A stretch of DNA of 64,000 nt from JBEISR01 sp044371425 (GCA_044371425.1 JBILTR010000009.1:1-64000), one strand, 5' to 3'; counted from the stretch's first letter, positions 44,210 through 53,971 are shown. Numbers and translations are program-made. Notes: a model not told the origin generated them from the sequence alone.

Positions 44210-45349
44210 TCAGCTGTCCGCGCACGTTGTGGACCAGTGATCGAGGTGGGATTGAGCGACCGTGGCAGGGCAGCTCCAGATGAGAAAGAACATCGCTTCG
44301 CGAGTCCATCGGTTGGCGGGATGGTGAGCGAGAAAGCCTTCTCCTTTGGCGGCTACCAAGGCGGCTTGGGTGACGCGGAGCACCAGTTCGTTAGCGCTGC
44401 TTCGCAGGGTCAACGGATTGGCATCGGATGGGCTACCCCGTGCGACGTCGACCAGCTGCTGGTGCAGTTGATCGATCTGCTGCTGAAACTGGAGGGTGGA
44501 GTCGGCCAGATGGGGCCGTTCTTTGGGCTCCTCCCGCAAATAGCGGCATGCACGATCGGCAAGCCCCAGAGCGAGGACGCTGGTGGAGAGATTGCCTGCC
44601 GAATGGTCGCTGCCAGGGGGCAGGCGCAGACGGTAGGCATCAGGAATCGTCGCATCGCACAGTTCCACCTTTCCGGTGTGGCTACCCTCAAGCGCCAGCA
44701 GCGACTCGGGGGCGTGGCACGCGATATGGGGATGAGGGAGTGGGATGGCGAAAAAATGGGACTGGCCCGATGAGTCGCTGGCGCCGACCACTAGGATTTG
44801 TGCGTGGTGGGCACCGGTGACCCAGGGGCAAAAGCCATGGAGATGCCAGAGCCCGTTGCTAGCCTGTCTCGCGGAAAGCGCCGGTCCTGCCAGATGCTGG
44901 CGGCTGGTGGTCAGGTGACTGATGCCGACGGTGGCCAAGACGCTGCCATCGGCTAGGTGAGGCAGCCACTGGGTCAGTTCTTCGGAGGCACCTTGCGCGA
45001 TTCGTTTCACGGCGGCGACTCGCTGCGTCAGGATGAAGGCGGTCTTCAGCGAGTGGCCAGCCAGCCAGCGATATCCGTGCAGTAGCTCTTCCTGTGCCCA
45101 TCCGTAGCCCCCTTGCGTTTCCGAAAGGAACCAGCGATGGACTCCGTGCAATCCACAGGCGGCCAGCTCCCTGGATGGCCACTGCGACTCCATCGAGGCG
45201 CTGGGCCCATCGAGAACGGCTGCGAGGGCGTTGCCATGCTGGGCGGCATGATCCTCCTCGATCCCTACACGGCCAGCCGTCAGCCACTCAGAGAAACCTT
45301 TCGGTGGAGGTGCTGCCGGCTTCATCTGCGGGAACCGCTCACTTTCCAT
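44210..45349 (-). CDS. Acyl-CoA dehydrogenase-like flavoprotein
   Basis: 379 aa. The fold is recognisable by its middle beta-domain (SVLATVGISHLTTS, then GLWHLHGFCPWVTGAHHAQI, matching the xxGxKxWITxA region) and by C-terminal helices ending WTREAMFFLIWSCP. The N-terminal helices are present (GVHRWFLSETQGGYGW). The sequence is divergent: the usual ALTEPxxGSD flavin-site motif is weak and I cannot point to a catalytic glutamate. It may oxidise an acyl-CoA or act on another substrate in the ACAD superfamily. The start at 45349 overlaps the end of the DUF423 gene by 11 bp; ATG 45325 is an alternative. It is the third gene of a possible minus-strand unit with the response regulator and DUF423 genes. 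Confidence 0.78.
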   Translation of the reverse strand: MESERFPQMKPAAPPPKGFSEWLTAGRVGIEEDHAAQHGNALAAVLDGPSASMESQWPSRELAACGLHGVHRWFLSETQGGYGWAQEELLHGYRWLAGHSLKTAFILTQRVAAVKRIAQGASEELTQWLPHLADGSVLATVGISHLTTSRQHLAGPALSARQASNGLWHLHGFCPWVTGAHHAQILVVGASDSSGQSHFFAIPLPHPHIACHAPESLLALEGSHTGKVELCDATIPDAYRLRLPPGSDHSAGNLSTSVLALGLADRACRYLREEPKERPHLADSTLQFQQQIDQLHQQLVDVARGSPSDANPLTLRSSANELVLRVTQAALVAAKGEGFLAHHPANRWTREAMFFLIWSCPATVAQSHLDHWSTTCADS

Positions 45350-45791
45350 TCATCGGTGGGGTCGGTGGTCCATTGCCAGCGCCCGATGGGTTGGGGGGCC
45401 AACCGGCGGATGCGACTGCAAGCCAACTGGCGATCAGCAGCATCCCGCCCAGGGGGGCTAGGTGCACCAGTTGCTTGAGCCCCAGGATGCTTAGTCCATA
45501 AAGAGAGCCGCAGAAGCAGAGCATCCCTAGGATCATGATGCCGATGGCGATGCGAAACCGACGGGCAGTGACGGGGGTGGCCAGAGCCGCCAGGGCTAGG
45601 CAGGCGAGGGTGTGCATCAGGTGGTACTGCACGGCGGTTCGGAACTGATCGAGTCGTTTCTGGAGGACGGCGTCCTCGAGACCAAGGCTGGCTAGGTAGC
45701 CTGGCAGTGCATGGGCGCCGAAGGCTCCCATGGCAACACCGAAGGCACCCAGCAAGCCGACCACCATCAGGAATCTTGGCGATGCAATCAT
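45339..45791 (-). CDS. DUF423 family membrane protein
   Basis: 150 aa with four membrane segments. The signature GLLGAFGVAMGAFGAHAL near the N-terminus, FRTAVQYHLMHTLACLALA, GIMILGMLCFCGSLYGLSI and HLAPLGGMLLIASWLAVA define DUF423 (YgdD-like), small inner-membrane proteins of unknown role. The C-terminal tail is Pro/Gly/Asn-rich (WPPNPSGAGNGPPTPPMNGK), longer than usual. It overlaps the acyl-CoA dehydrogenase-like gene by 11 bp and is 11 bp from the end of the response-regulator gene, so the three may be co-transcribed. Confidence 0.93.
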   Translation of the reverse strand: MIASPRFLMVVGLLGAFGVAMGAFGAHALPGYLASLGLEDAVLQKRLDQFRTAVQYHLMHTLACLALAALATPVTARRFRIAIGIMILGMLCFCGSLYGLSILGLKQLVHLAPLGGMLLIASWLAVASAGWPPNPSGAGNGPPTPPMNGK

Positions 45792-45802
45792 CGATGGAAT
45801 CC

Positions 45803-46225
45803 CTAGGAGGCCTGGGTGTCGGTGAAAGGTTCCTCCAACCAGTGGCGAACGCTGGCCATCAATCGGTCGATCGCCAGGGGTTTGCGGAGGTAGTCGTCGA
45901 CGCCAAGCATTTCGGCGTAGGCTTTGTGCCGTTCCCCTTCGTTGGCGGTCATCATGATGATCCGCATCGGCGGCAGGGAGGCGCGGTGCAGAGATTCCAG
46001 CACCAGAAAGCCACTCCGCTTGGGCATCATCATGTCCAGCAGCATCAGATCGGGCTGCACCTGCTCGGCCATCGCCAATCCTTGGTTGCCATCACGAGCC
46101 ACCAGCACCTCGTACCCTTGCTCCTCCAAAGCGTACCGAACCGCCTCGATGATCTCAAAGTCGTCATCGACGATCAGCACGCGTGGTGGCCGGTTATCGC
46201 GTTTCCAGGCGGGGGCAGTGTCCAT
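45803..46225 (-). CDS. Single-domain response regulator
   Basis: About 140 aa from ATG 46225. A CheY-like receiver domain: acidic pocket Asp20-22 (VLIVDDD), phospho-acceptor Asp64 (LMLLDMMMPKRSG), Thr93 and Lys115 (YLRKP). No output domain follows, so it acts through protein contacts. Between the start and the receiver are about 13 polar residues; the frame also has an upstream ATG at 46270 with no ribosome-binding site. No histidine kinase is adjacent (the kinase at 62.9 kb is far away), so this is an orphan regulator within the window. Confidence 0.9.
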   Translation of the reverse strand: MDTAPAWKRDNRPPRVLIVDDDFEIIEAVRYALEEQGYEVLVARDGNQGLAMAEQVQPDLMLLDMMMPKRSGFLVLESLHRASLPPMRIIMMTANEGERHKAYAEMLGVDDYLRKPLAIDRLMASVRHWLEEPFTDTQAS

Positions 46226-46379
46226 TGCGGTTCTCTGCGGTGGGAAACTGTGGATCGAGCTCCATTTCATTTTATGCGGCTAGTTGCGATCCAGCGAGTC
46301 GCCTTTTGGTGAAAGGGGGAGTGGCGGGCTGGAAAGAATGCTGATTTCCAAAGATTGCCGAAGCGGTTATCTTGTCGGA

Positions 46380-48872
46380 ATGGAACAAGAAAATTTGGAA
46401 GAGCAGATTGTCGCACTCGTTGGTGCGCCTGGTTATCGCCCCATGAAGCCTCGCGGCTTGCTGAAGGAACTTCGGCTAGACGAGGCGCGGTACGGGGAAT
46501 TGAGGCGGTTGGTTAAGCGGTTGGTGCGCGCGGGCAAGCTTCGATTTGCCGCCAATCATTTGCTGTTGCCACCACTCTCCAGTGAGCCGCCACAGGCTCA
46601 GTCCTCGCGCGGCGAATCGCCATCCAGATCCCAGCAACCGTCCCTTCCGGGGGCTGGTGACCTACTTCGCAGTCGGTTGCAGGGCCAGGAGCCACTGGGA
46701 CGAAGCCCGCATTCGCTAGCGCCTGCGGAAGCGGTGGAAGAAGTCGAGGAGAGGGATCTAAGCGATGGGCTGGAGAGTTCGTCGCGGAGAGATCGTCGCG
46801 ATCCCCAGCAGGTCGCCGAGGGGATCTTTCGATCGACCCAATCGGGATTTGGTTTCTTTCGACCGGATGGAGTTTCCCAGCGAGAGGAAGATCTTTTCGT
46901 CCCACCTTCGGCGACCGGAGGAGCGATCGATCGAGACCGCGTGCGCGTGCGGATCAGCCGGGGTCGGCAGGGGAAATGGGAGGCAAGGGTGCTGGAGGTG
47001 ATCCAGCGTCATCGACGTCAATTCTCCGGCACCTATCTGGTTCAGGAAGGCAAGGCGCTGGTCTGGTTGGATGGGGTGCCACTGGCGCAACCGGTGAAGC
47101 TGGGAGACGTGCGCGGGATACCGCTGGCGGCCGACGACAAGGTCATCGTCGAGGTGGTGCGTTTCCCAGAAGGGGAGCATCCAGGGGAAGCGGTGCTGCT
47201 GGAGGTGCTCGGCAGCGCTCGCAACCCGATGGTTGATGCGCGGGCGATAGAATTCCAGTTCGGTCTGCCGGGGGAGTTTCCCTCCGAGGTGATCGACCAG
47301 TCGCGGGAGATTTCGGATCGCTTTCGGGAGGATGTGATTCCTGAAGATCGTCGAGACCTGACCCATCTGCCGACGTTGACGATCGATCCGATCGATGCAA
47401 GAGATTTCGACGATGCGATTTCGCTGAGCGTCAATGAAGTGGGGCACTGGGAGTTATGGGTTCATATCGCCGACGTGTCGGCCTTCGTGGAGGAAGGGAC
47501 CGCACTGGACGACGAGGCGAGGGAGCGGGCCACCAGCATCTACCTGCCCGACCGTGTGATTCCAATGATCCCCGAGGTGATCAGCAATCATGTCGCCAGT
47601 CTCCAGCCCGATCGCAACCGATGGGCGATCAGCGTCTTGATGGAGTGGACTCCTGATGGGGTTCTGGTCCACTGGGAGGTGCATCGGTCGGTGATCCGCA
47701 ACCAATTGCGGCTTCATTACGAACAGGTCGATCAATTCCTAAAGGCCCCCGACTCCTTTCGGGGCAAGATCGCTGATGGGATGCATGAGATGCTGAGCCA
47801 GATGGATCGGCTGGCGATGCTGTTGCGCAAGCGACGTCTGGAGGGAGGTGCGATCGAGCTTTCGCTGCCGGAGGTGAAGATCGACCTGGATCGTGGCGGC
47901 AAGGTCAAGGGGGCGCATCTGGAGATACAGACCGAGAGCCACCAGATCATCGAAGAGTTCATGCTGGCCACCAATGAGACGATCGCTGCCTGGATGGATC
48001 GCGACCAGGTGCCGTTTGTTCGGCGAGTCCATGGGGCACCCAAGCCGATCGCACTGCGGAAGATGACGGAGTTTGTTCGCGATTTGGGGGTCGAGTGCGG
48101 ATCGCTGGCCGATCGCTTTGAGCTGCAGCGCGTGCTGCAGTCGGTGCGAGGCATGGGAATCGAATACGCAGTCCACTACAGCACCCTGAAAAGTCTAGCC
48201 AAAGCGGTTTACCAGGTGGAGCCGGATCGCCATTACGCGCTCAATAAAGAGCACTACTGTCACTTCACTAGTCCGATTCGAAGGTATCCCGATCTGACAG
48301 TGCATCGGTTGGTGATGGAGCGACTGGCGAAGCGCACGGCGCGGGGGGATCGGATGCAGCTGGAGGCATTGGCCGACCACTGCAGCCAGCGCGAGCAGCG
48401 AGCGGAGGCAGCGGAGCGGGAGTTGGTCAAGGTGAAGCTGCTGCACTACATGAGCCGTCGGGTTGGGGAGAGTTTTGAGGGGTTGGTGACCGGAGTGAAG
48501 GCCGATGGGCTCTGGATTCGCGGGATCGAGATACCGGCCGAAGGATTCCTGCCCGTTCAGAGGCTGCCTCAGGATCGGTACCGCTGGGAGCGGCATGGAA
48601 TGCGGCTGGAAGGGTACCGCAGCGGCAACTGCTTCCAATTGGGGGATCCTCTTCGCGTCCAGGTGCATCAGGTCGACCTGATTCGGCGGCAATTGGTTTG
48701 GGGGTATCTGGAACGACTTTCCTCAGGCGTCACCCCCTCACGGGATGCCAGCCCTTCGACTCGCAGTTCTGCCAAGGGTGGAAAAAAACGAGGCGATGCC
48801 AAGGGGGGCCGGGGCAAGCCGAATCGTCGCAAAGGGAAGGCCAGACGCTTTGGGGAAAATCTTGATTCCTGA
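46380..48872 (+). CDS. rnr: Ribonuclease R
   Basis: About 830 aa. RNase R degrades structured RNA 3' to 5' and helps in rRNA and tmRNA quality control. An N-terminal winged-helix region (residues ~5-55: EEQIVALVGAPGYRPMKPRG) is followed by a low-complexity linker, cold-shock-like OB folds, the RNB catalytic core (THLPTLTIDPIDARDFDDAI near 330, with the metal-binding aspartates), HYCHFTSPIRRYPDLTVHRL near 624, an S1 domain at about 695-770 and a Lys/Arg-rich tail, all as in RNase R. ATG 46380 gives the family N-terminus; the frame runs 32 codons further upstream from a TTG. It is divergent from the response-regulator gene. Confidence 0.96.
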   Translation: MEQENLEEQIVALVGAPGYRPMKPRGLLKELRLDEARYGELRRLVKRLVRAGKLRFAANHLLLPPLSSEPPQAQSSRGESPSRSQQPSLPGAGDLLRSRLQGQEPLGRSPHSLAPAEAVEEVEERDLSDGLESSSRRDRRDPQQVAEGIFRSTQSGFGFFRPDGVSQREEDLFVPPSATGGAIDRDRVRVRISRGRQGKWEARVLEVIQRHRRQFSGTYLVQEGKALVWLDGVPLAQPVKLGDVRGIPLAADDKVIVEVVRFPEGEHPGEAVLLEVLGSARNPMVDARAIEFQFGLPGEFPSEVIDQSREISDRFREDVIPEDRRDLTHLPTLTIDPIDARDFDDAISLSVNEVGHWELWVHIADVSAFVEEGTALDDEARERATSIYLPDRVIPMIPEVISNHVASLQPDRNRWAISVLMEWTPDGVLVHWEVHRSVIRNQLRLHYEQVDQFLKAPDSFRGKIADGMHEMLSQMDRLAMLLRKRRLEGGAIELSLPEVKIDLDRGGKVKGAHLEIQTESHQIIEEFMLATNETIAAWMDRDQVPFVRRVHGAPKPIALRKMTEFVRDLGVECGSLADRFELQRVLQSVRGMGIEYAVHYSTLKSLAKAVYQVEPDRHYALNKEHYCHFTSPIRRYPDLTVHRLVMERLAKRTARGDRMQLEALADHCSQREQRAEAAERELVKVKLLHYMSRRVGESFEGLVTGVKADGLWIRGIEIPAEGFLPVQRLPQDRYRWERHGMRLEGYRSGNCFQLGDPLRVQVHQVDLIRRQLVWGYLERLSSGVTPSRDASPSTRSSAKGGKKRGDAKGGRGKPNRRKGKARRFGENLDS

Positions 48873-49373
48873 TCCCCTCGGTGGGCTGGCCAACAGTTGC
48901 AATTGATCTACAATCCCACAGAACGATTGGGCCAAACGGCGCTCACTTGAGCCTGATCGTTCGCCAGATCCTTTCTCGTTGATCTGATGATTGATCCTTG
49001 CCAATTTGGAACCAGATCCGAAACTGCGTCGAATGACGCTCGGGTCGTTGACACAGACCGCACCCGGCGTTGCCTTGGGCGGAGGGAGTCCCATTTTGCG
49101 TCCCAGCAATGGTTGGACATACGCCCAATCGCCGACCTGTGGTCAGGTTTCTCACGGTCAACGTTGGTCCCATCAAGACCCTCGTGTTGGCTCGGAATGG
49201 CCTCTTGGCTGGATCGGGCAGGAAGCTCATTGCAGTGCATTGAGCCGCTTGGCGAATTCTGCTGGAGCGGTGAATTCGACCGCTCTGCCAATCTCGAATG
49301 CGTCGCCAGGACGACCAGTTCCGAGTGTTCTGTCAGAAGGTGCGTCGATCCCCGCAGGGGGAAGGAGAGAGGG
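48873..49373. other. Leader region upstream of the glycine-cleavage operon
   Basis: 501 bases between rnr and gcvT. This is where a gcv promoter and any glycine-responsive leader would lie. I searched by eye for the conserved glycine-riboswitch cores and did not find them. A TTGACA occurs at 49050-49055 but no matching -10 was seen. No coding frame has family features. Confidence 0.5.
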
Positions 49374-50495
49374 ATGAGCGACGGGACCAGGATAACGCCT
49401 CTCCATGCTTGGCATGTGGCGCATGGCGGACGGATGGCGCCTTTTGCCGGCTATCAGATGCCGATTCAGTACACCACGATTGTGGAAGAGCATGAAGCGG
49501 TGCGAAACCGCGCTGGTCTGTTTGATATCTCCCACATGGGAAGGCTTCGATTCGATGGACCGCGAGCCGACCAGTGGTTGAGCCGATTGCTGACTCGGCG
49601 GGTGCTCGATATGAAAGTCGGGCAGGTGCGTTACAGCTTGATGTGTCGCGAGGACGGAGGGGTCCTTGATGACGTGTTGGTCTACTGTCTGGAGAGCCCA
49701 GGCGGGACCGTCTATTTTCTTTTGGTGGTCAATGCCGGCAATCGCGACAAAATGGTGCGATGGATTACCGATCACCGGGAGGGTTTTGAAGATGTGCAGT
49801 TCCATGATGTCACCGAGCAGACGGCGATGATCGCCGTACAGGGGCCGATGGCGCGCGCGATCTGCAAACCGCTGTTGCCGCCGGGCGTGCAGACCCTTGG
49901 GAATTACCGAGGGTGCGTAACGGAGCATTACGGAAAGCCGGTCATCGTCTCGAGGACCGGGTACACCGGAGAGGATGGCTTGGAGTGGATCGTGCGGGAA
50001 GAGGATGCGGCGCGGATCTGGGAGAATCTCCTCCTGGCAGGGCGCGATGTGCCGCTCCAAGTGGCTGGCCTGGGGGCTCGCGACACACTGAGGCTGGAGG
50101 CGGCCATGCCGCTTTACGGGCATGAGCTTTCCGAGGAGATCTTGCCGATCGAAGCCGGGCTGGATTTTGCGGTGCAGGTCGAGGGGCGTCAGTGGATCGG
50201 TCGCGACGCAATCGTCGCTGCAGCGGCAGCGGGAGTGCCAAGAAGGCGGATCGGATTGGCGCTGGAGGGGAAGCGTGCAGCCAGGCAGGGTGCAACGGTG
50301 CTAGATGGGTCGGGCGATGCGGTGGGGGTAGTCACCAGCGGAAGTTTTTCCCCGACGCTGCAAAAACCGATCGCCATGGCCTACGTCGATACCCAGGTTG
50401 CTGATAACCCTGCTGCTAGATACCAAGTCGATATCCGTGGCACCGTTCTGGCCGCGGTGAGGACGCCGCTCCCTTTTTATCAACGTGCTTCCTGA
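49374..50495 (+). CDS. gcvT: Glycine cleavage system T protein (aminomethyltransferase)
   Basis: 373 aa. GcvT transfers the methylene unit from the H-protein-bound aminomethyl group to tetrahydrofolate and releases ammonia. It begins with TPLHAWHVAHGGRMAPFAGY, followed by QMPIQYTTIVEEHEAVRNRA, GLFDISHMGRLRFDGPRAD (the folate/active-site region) and SRTGYTGEDGLEW, which are family hallmarks. The C-terminal domain has GRDA and RRRIGLALEGKRAARQGA. ATG 49374 has GGAGAG 6-11 bases upstream; the frame is open for 129 codons upstream, but that part is not family-like. It is the first gene of gcvT-gcvH-gcvPA-gcvPB-lipoyl-ligase on the plus strand. Confidence 0.97.
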   Translation: MSDGTRITPLHAWHVAHGGRMAPFAGYQMPIQYTTIVEEHEAVRNRAGLFDISHMGRLRFDGPRADQWLSRLLTRRVLDMKVGQVRYSLMCREDGGVLDDVLVYCLESPGGTVYFLLVVNAGNRDKMVRWITDHREGFEDVQFHDVTEQTAMIAVQGPMARAICKPLLPPGVQTLGNYRGCVTEHYGKPVIVSRTGYTGEDGLEWIVREEDAARIWENLLLAGRDVPLQVAGLGARDTLRLEAAMPLYGHELSEEILPIEAGLDFAVQVEGRQWIGRDAIVAAAAAGVPRRRIGLALEGKRAARQGATVLDGSGDAVGVVTSGSFSPTLQKPIAMAYVDTQVADNPAARYQVDIRGTVLAAVRTPLPFYQRAS

Positions 50496-50546
50496 GTGGA
50501 TTGAAGCAGGCATCCATTTCTATTTTTCAGTCGAAGGTGCAACAAG

Positions 50547-50948
50547 ATGACACGTGATCCAGCAGCGCTAAGGTATTTGGCAAGTCATGAGTGGGTGGAA
50601 GCCCCCGATTCGGCCAATGCCGGAGTTGTCGCCATAGGGATTTCGTCGTTCGCTGTCGACCAGTTGACGGACTTGGTTTATCTGGCTTTGCCAGCGGTCG
50701 GCCGAGAGGTCAAGCGAGGCGATGAAGTTGGGGAGGTGGAGTCGGTCAAGGCGGTCAGCACCATCTACAGCCCAGTCAGCGGCCAGATTGTGGAAGTCAA
50801 CAGCCAACTGGCCGATCAGCTGGATCATCTAAAAGACGATCCGTACGGGAAGGGGTGGTTGGTAAAGGTTCGGATGAGCGATCCCAAGGAGTGGGATGGA
50901 TTGTTGGAGGCGGGCCAGTACCAAGCTCAGTGCGATCAGTCCCACTGA
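50547..50948 (+). CDS. gcvH: Glycine cleavage system H protein
   Basis: 133 aa. The H protein carries the lipoyl arm that shuttles the aminomethyl group between P, T and L proteins. SHEWVE at residues 13-18, GISSFAVDQLTDLVYLALP and the lipoylation site GEVESVKAVSTIYSPVSG with Lys68 are intact. KDDPYGKGWLVKVRMSDPKEWDGLLEAGQY is the standard C-terminal region. It starts 51 bp after gcvT. The lipoyl-attachment gene at the end of the operon is the natural partner. Confidence 0.97.
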   Translation: MTRDPAALRYLASHEWVEAPDSANAGVVAIGISSFAVDQLTDLVYLALPAVGREVKRGDEVGEVESVKAVSTIYSPVSGQIVEVNSQLADQLDHLKDDPYGKGWLVKVRMSDPKEWDGLLEAGQYQAQCDQSH

Positions 50949-51141
50949 GCCTCCAGGCAGGCGATAGGAACAACCGGGATTCAGCCAAGCGGGCGGGCAG
51001 TGAATCCTTTCGATGAACAGCGGTCCTAACCAAGGAAAGCTGTGCCCCGCACGACGCTCTTTCACAATCGAGAAGGCCTTTTCTGGACCAGCTTGGCGCT
51101 TTCGCCTGGCGGGTGTCCCGAGGAAACGACAGGAGCTGAGC

Positions 51142-52491
51142 ATGTCCTATTTGTATGCGACCGAAGCAGATCGGCTCGCGATGCTGGAAGCGATCGGCGT
51201 GGAGTCGATCCAGCAACTGATCGACGATCAGGTTCCCAAGCAGCTGCAGATGAACCGGCCCCTGGATATCGCTCCAGGTGTTGGGGAGTTGGAGCTGACG
51301 CGATGGATGCAGCGGCTGGCTGCCAGGAACCAGGGGGCCGAATCGATGGTCTGTTTCCTGGGAGGGGGAGCGTACGATCACTTCATTCCAGCGGCGGTCG
51401 ATCAGATCGCTGCTCGCGGAGAGTGGTACACCTCGTACACACCGTATCAAGCAGAAGTCAGTCAGGGCAATTTGCAGGCGATGTTCGAATACGAGTCGCT
51501 GGTGTGCGAACTGACCGGGATGGATGTCTCCAACGCGAGTGTCTATGAAGGGGCAACTGCGGCGGTGGAGGCGGCCCTGATGTGCTTGTCTCTGGATGCC
51601 AAACGCCGCCGCGTCGTCGTTTCCGAAGGGTTGCATCCCCACACGCGTCAGGCGCTCCAGACCTATCTGCAGTGGATCGATGGCACCTTGGTGGTGGTGC
51701 CGGTGCGCGATGGGCTGACCGACATCGCCAGCTGGGAGCAAGCGATCGATGACAAGACTGCCTGTGTCTTGGTAACCCAGCCCAATTATCTGGGGTCGCT
51801 GGAGTCGGTCGATCCGCTGGTCGCCTCCGCGAAAAAGGCAGGGGCCCAGGTGATCGCTGTCGTCGATCCGATCAGCCTTGGCGTACTGAAGAGGCCTGGT
51901 GACTGGGGAGCCGATTTGGTGGTGGCCGAAGGTCAGCCCTTGGGGAATCCTCTCGCCTACGGCGGTCCGTATCTAGGAATGCTCGCCTGCCGCGATGCGT
52001 TGGTGCGGAGGCTCCCTGGAAGGATCGCAGGTCAGACAGAAGATCGGCATGGCAATCGCTGCTGGGTGCTGACGCTGCAAACCCGGGAACAGCACATTCG
52101 CCGGGAGAAAGCGACCAGCAACATCTGCACCAATCAAGGGCTGCTGGCCCTCCGGGCCACCATCTATCTTTCGCTTCAGGGCCCCCAGGGGCTTCGAGCC
52201 ACCGCGCTGCAGTGTGGTGAAAAGGGAGAGTATCTGAAGTCGCGAATCCGCAAGTCACAACGAGTCGAACTGGCTTGGGAAGCTCCCACATGGAGGGAGT
52301 GCGTCGTGAGGGATCGCAAGGGGCAGGTGGAGTCGCTTTTGGCTCAGCTGCGCGACCGCGGGATGCTTGGAGGGATTCCGCTGGCCGATTGGGATTCCAA
52401 GTGGAGCGATTGTTTTTTGGTGGCGGTCACCGAGAAGCGGACCCGGCAAGAGATCGATGCGCTGGTCGATGCAATCGACCAAGTCAGCTGA
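51142..52491 (+). CDS. gcvPA: Glycine dehydrogenase (decarboxylating) subunit 1
   Basis: 449 aa. This is the N-terminal half of the two-subunit P protein, which decarboxylates glycine with PLP and loads the H protein. It starts MSYLYATEADRLAMLEAIGV; FLGGGAYDHFIPAAVDQIA, YTPYQAEVSQGNLQAMFEYE and NASVYEGATAAVEAALM are family motifs. The PLP lysine belongs to subunit 2. AGGAG lies 8 bases before ATG 51142. A 193-bp gap separates it from gcvH; the frame is open upstream for 43 codons but these are not conserved. gcvPB follows after 25 bp. Confidence 0.97.
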   Translation: MSYLYATEADRLAMLEAIGVESIQQLIDDQVPKQLQMNRPLDIAPGVGELELTRWMQRLAARNQGAESMVCFLGGGAYDHFIPAAVDQIAARGEWYTSYTPYQAEVSQGNLQAMFEYESLVCELTGMDVSNASVYEGATAAVEAALMCLSLDAKRRRVVVSEGLHPHTRQALQTYLQWIDGTLVVVPVRDGLTDIASWEQAIDDKTACVLVTQPNYLGSLESVDPLVASAKKAGAQVIAVVDPISLGVLKRPGDWGADLVVAEGQPLGNPLAYGGPYLGMLACRDALVRRLPGRIAGQTEDRHGNRCWVLTLQTREQHIRREKATSNICTNQGLLALRATIYLSLQGPQGLRATALQCGEKGEYLKSRIRKSQRVELAWEAPTWRECVVRDRKGQVESLLAQLRDRGMLGGIPLADWDSKWSDCFLVAVTEKRTRQEIDALVDAIDQVS

Positions 52492-52516
52492 TTCATCCAT
52501 CCAAGGAGCCAACACG

Positions 52517-53971
52517 ATGCGTAACGTGCAATCGACTCTACTGCTTTCCGAACTGAGCAAGACTGGCCGATCTTCGGTCCAGCTACCGCCATTGGATGTC
52601 CCCGAAGGGGCGTGGGCGGGCCAGGTGCCGCCCGGTCTTCTGGCCGACCGTCCCCCGGCTTTGCCCGAACTGGCTGAAGGGGACGTGGTGCGTCACTTCA
52701 CCAACCTCTCGACACTAAACATGTCGGTGGACACGCACTTTTACCCTTTGGGGTCGTGCACCATGAAGTACAACCCAAAGAGGAACGAGCGACTGGCGAG
52801 CATGCCGGGGATGATCGACCTGCACCCGATGCAGCCCGACCAGACCGTCCAGGGGCTGCTGGAATTGATGTACCAGTTGCAGAAAGATCTGGCGGAGATC
52901 TCGGGGCTTCCAGGTGTCAGTCTCCAACCGGCAGCCGGTGCCCACGGGGAGTTGACGGCCTTGATGGTGGCGGCCGCTTGGTTCCGCAAGAAAGGGGAGA
53001 AACGCCGGCAGGTACTGACCCTCGACTCCGCTCACGGCACCAACCCCGCTAGCGCCAAGATGGCGGGATGGGATACGGTGACCGTCAAGAGCGGGCCCAA
53101 TGGGCTAGCCGATCTAGACGATCTCAAGTCCAAGATCAGCAGCGACACGGCAGTGCTGATGATCACCAATCCCAACACGCTTGGGCTGTTTGAAAAGCAG
53201 ATTGCCACGATTTGCCAGTGGGTGCATGAAGCAGGCGGGTTGGTTTATCTCGATGGTGCCAATATGAATGCCATCTTGGGGATCGCACGGCCAGGGGATT
53301 TTGGTGCCGACATGATGCACTACAATCCGCACAAAACCTTCAGCGGCCCCCATGGAGGCGGAGGTCCCGGTGCAGGGCCGATCTGCGTGAGGGATTTCCT
53401 GGAGCCGTTTCTCCCGGCGCCGGTCGTTGCATTCCGCGACGGCAGCTATTACCTCGACAGCGATCGCCCGTGGAGCATCGGTCGGGTGCGAAGCTTTTTC
53501 GGCAACACCGGGGTCCTGGTTCGCGCTTACTGCTATATCAAGACGCTTGGCGGGCCGGGCCTTCGCGAGGCAAGCGAAGTGGCAGTGCTCAACGCGAATT
53601 ACCTGCTGGCCCGTTTGAGCGAACTGCTTCAAGTGCCGCACGGCAATCGCTGCATGCACGAATTCGTAGCCTCTGCCAGCGAAGTGAAGAAGAAGCGAGG
53701 AGTCAGCGCCATGGACTTGGCCAAGCGGATGCTGGACTTCGGGTTTCACGCACCGACCGTCTATTTCCCGCTGACGGTTCCCGAGGCGCTGATGATGGAG
53801 CCGACGGAGACGGAAAGCAAGGAGACACTGGACGCGTTTGTCGAAGCATGGCGATCGCTCCTGGAAGAACCTGCGGTGCGGCTGCATGAGGCGCCGCATT
53901 CGACCCGAGTCAGCCGACCCGATGACGTGCTGGCAGCCCGGCAACCGAGGACCCGATGGACGGCGTTCTGA
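52517..53971 (+). CDS. gcvPB: Glycine dehydrogenase (decarboxylating) subunit 2
   Basis: 484 aa. Catalytic half of the P protein. The early motif RHFTNLSTLNMSVDTHFYPL followed by GSCTMKYNPKRNE, the LDSAHGTNPASA stretch and the PLP site HYNPHKTFSGPHGGGGPGAG (lysine near residue 273) are intact. The C-terminus has GFHAPTVYFPLTVPEALMMEP, ETESKETLDAF and a final RPDDVLAARQPRTRW. ATG 52517 has AAGGAG about 10 bases upstream. The 3' end overlaps the start of the lipoyl-attachment gene by 16 bp. Confidence 0.97.
   Translation: MRNVQSTLLLSELSKTGRSSVQLPPLDVPEGAWAGQVPPGLLADRPPALPELAEGDVVRHFTNLSTLNMSVDTHFYPLGSCTMKYNPKRNERLASMPGMIDLHPMQPDQTVQGLLELMYQLQKDLAEISGLPGVSLQPAAGAHGELTALMVAAAWFRKKGEKRRQVLTLDSAHGTNPASAKMAGWDTVTVKSGPNGLADLDDLKSKISSDTAVLMITNPNTLGLFEKQIATICQWVHEAGGLVYLDGANMNAILGIARPGDFGADMMHYNPHKTFSGPHGGGGPGAGPICVRDFLEPFLPAPVVAFRDGSYYLDSDRPWSIGRVRSFFGNTGVLVRAYCYIKTLGGPGLREASEVAVLNANYLLARLSELLQVPHGNRCMHEFVASASEVKKKRGVSAMDLAKRMLDFGFHAPTVYFPLTVPEALMMEPTETESKETLDAFVEAWRSLLEEPAVRLHEAPHSTRVSRPDDVLAARQPRTRWTAF

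Noticed and set aside
48873..49373. Glycine riboswitch upstream of gcvT
   Set aside because: The position is ideal, but the conserved core sequences and tandem aptamer pattern were not seen.
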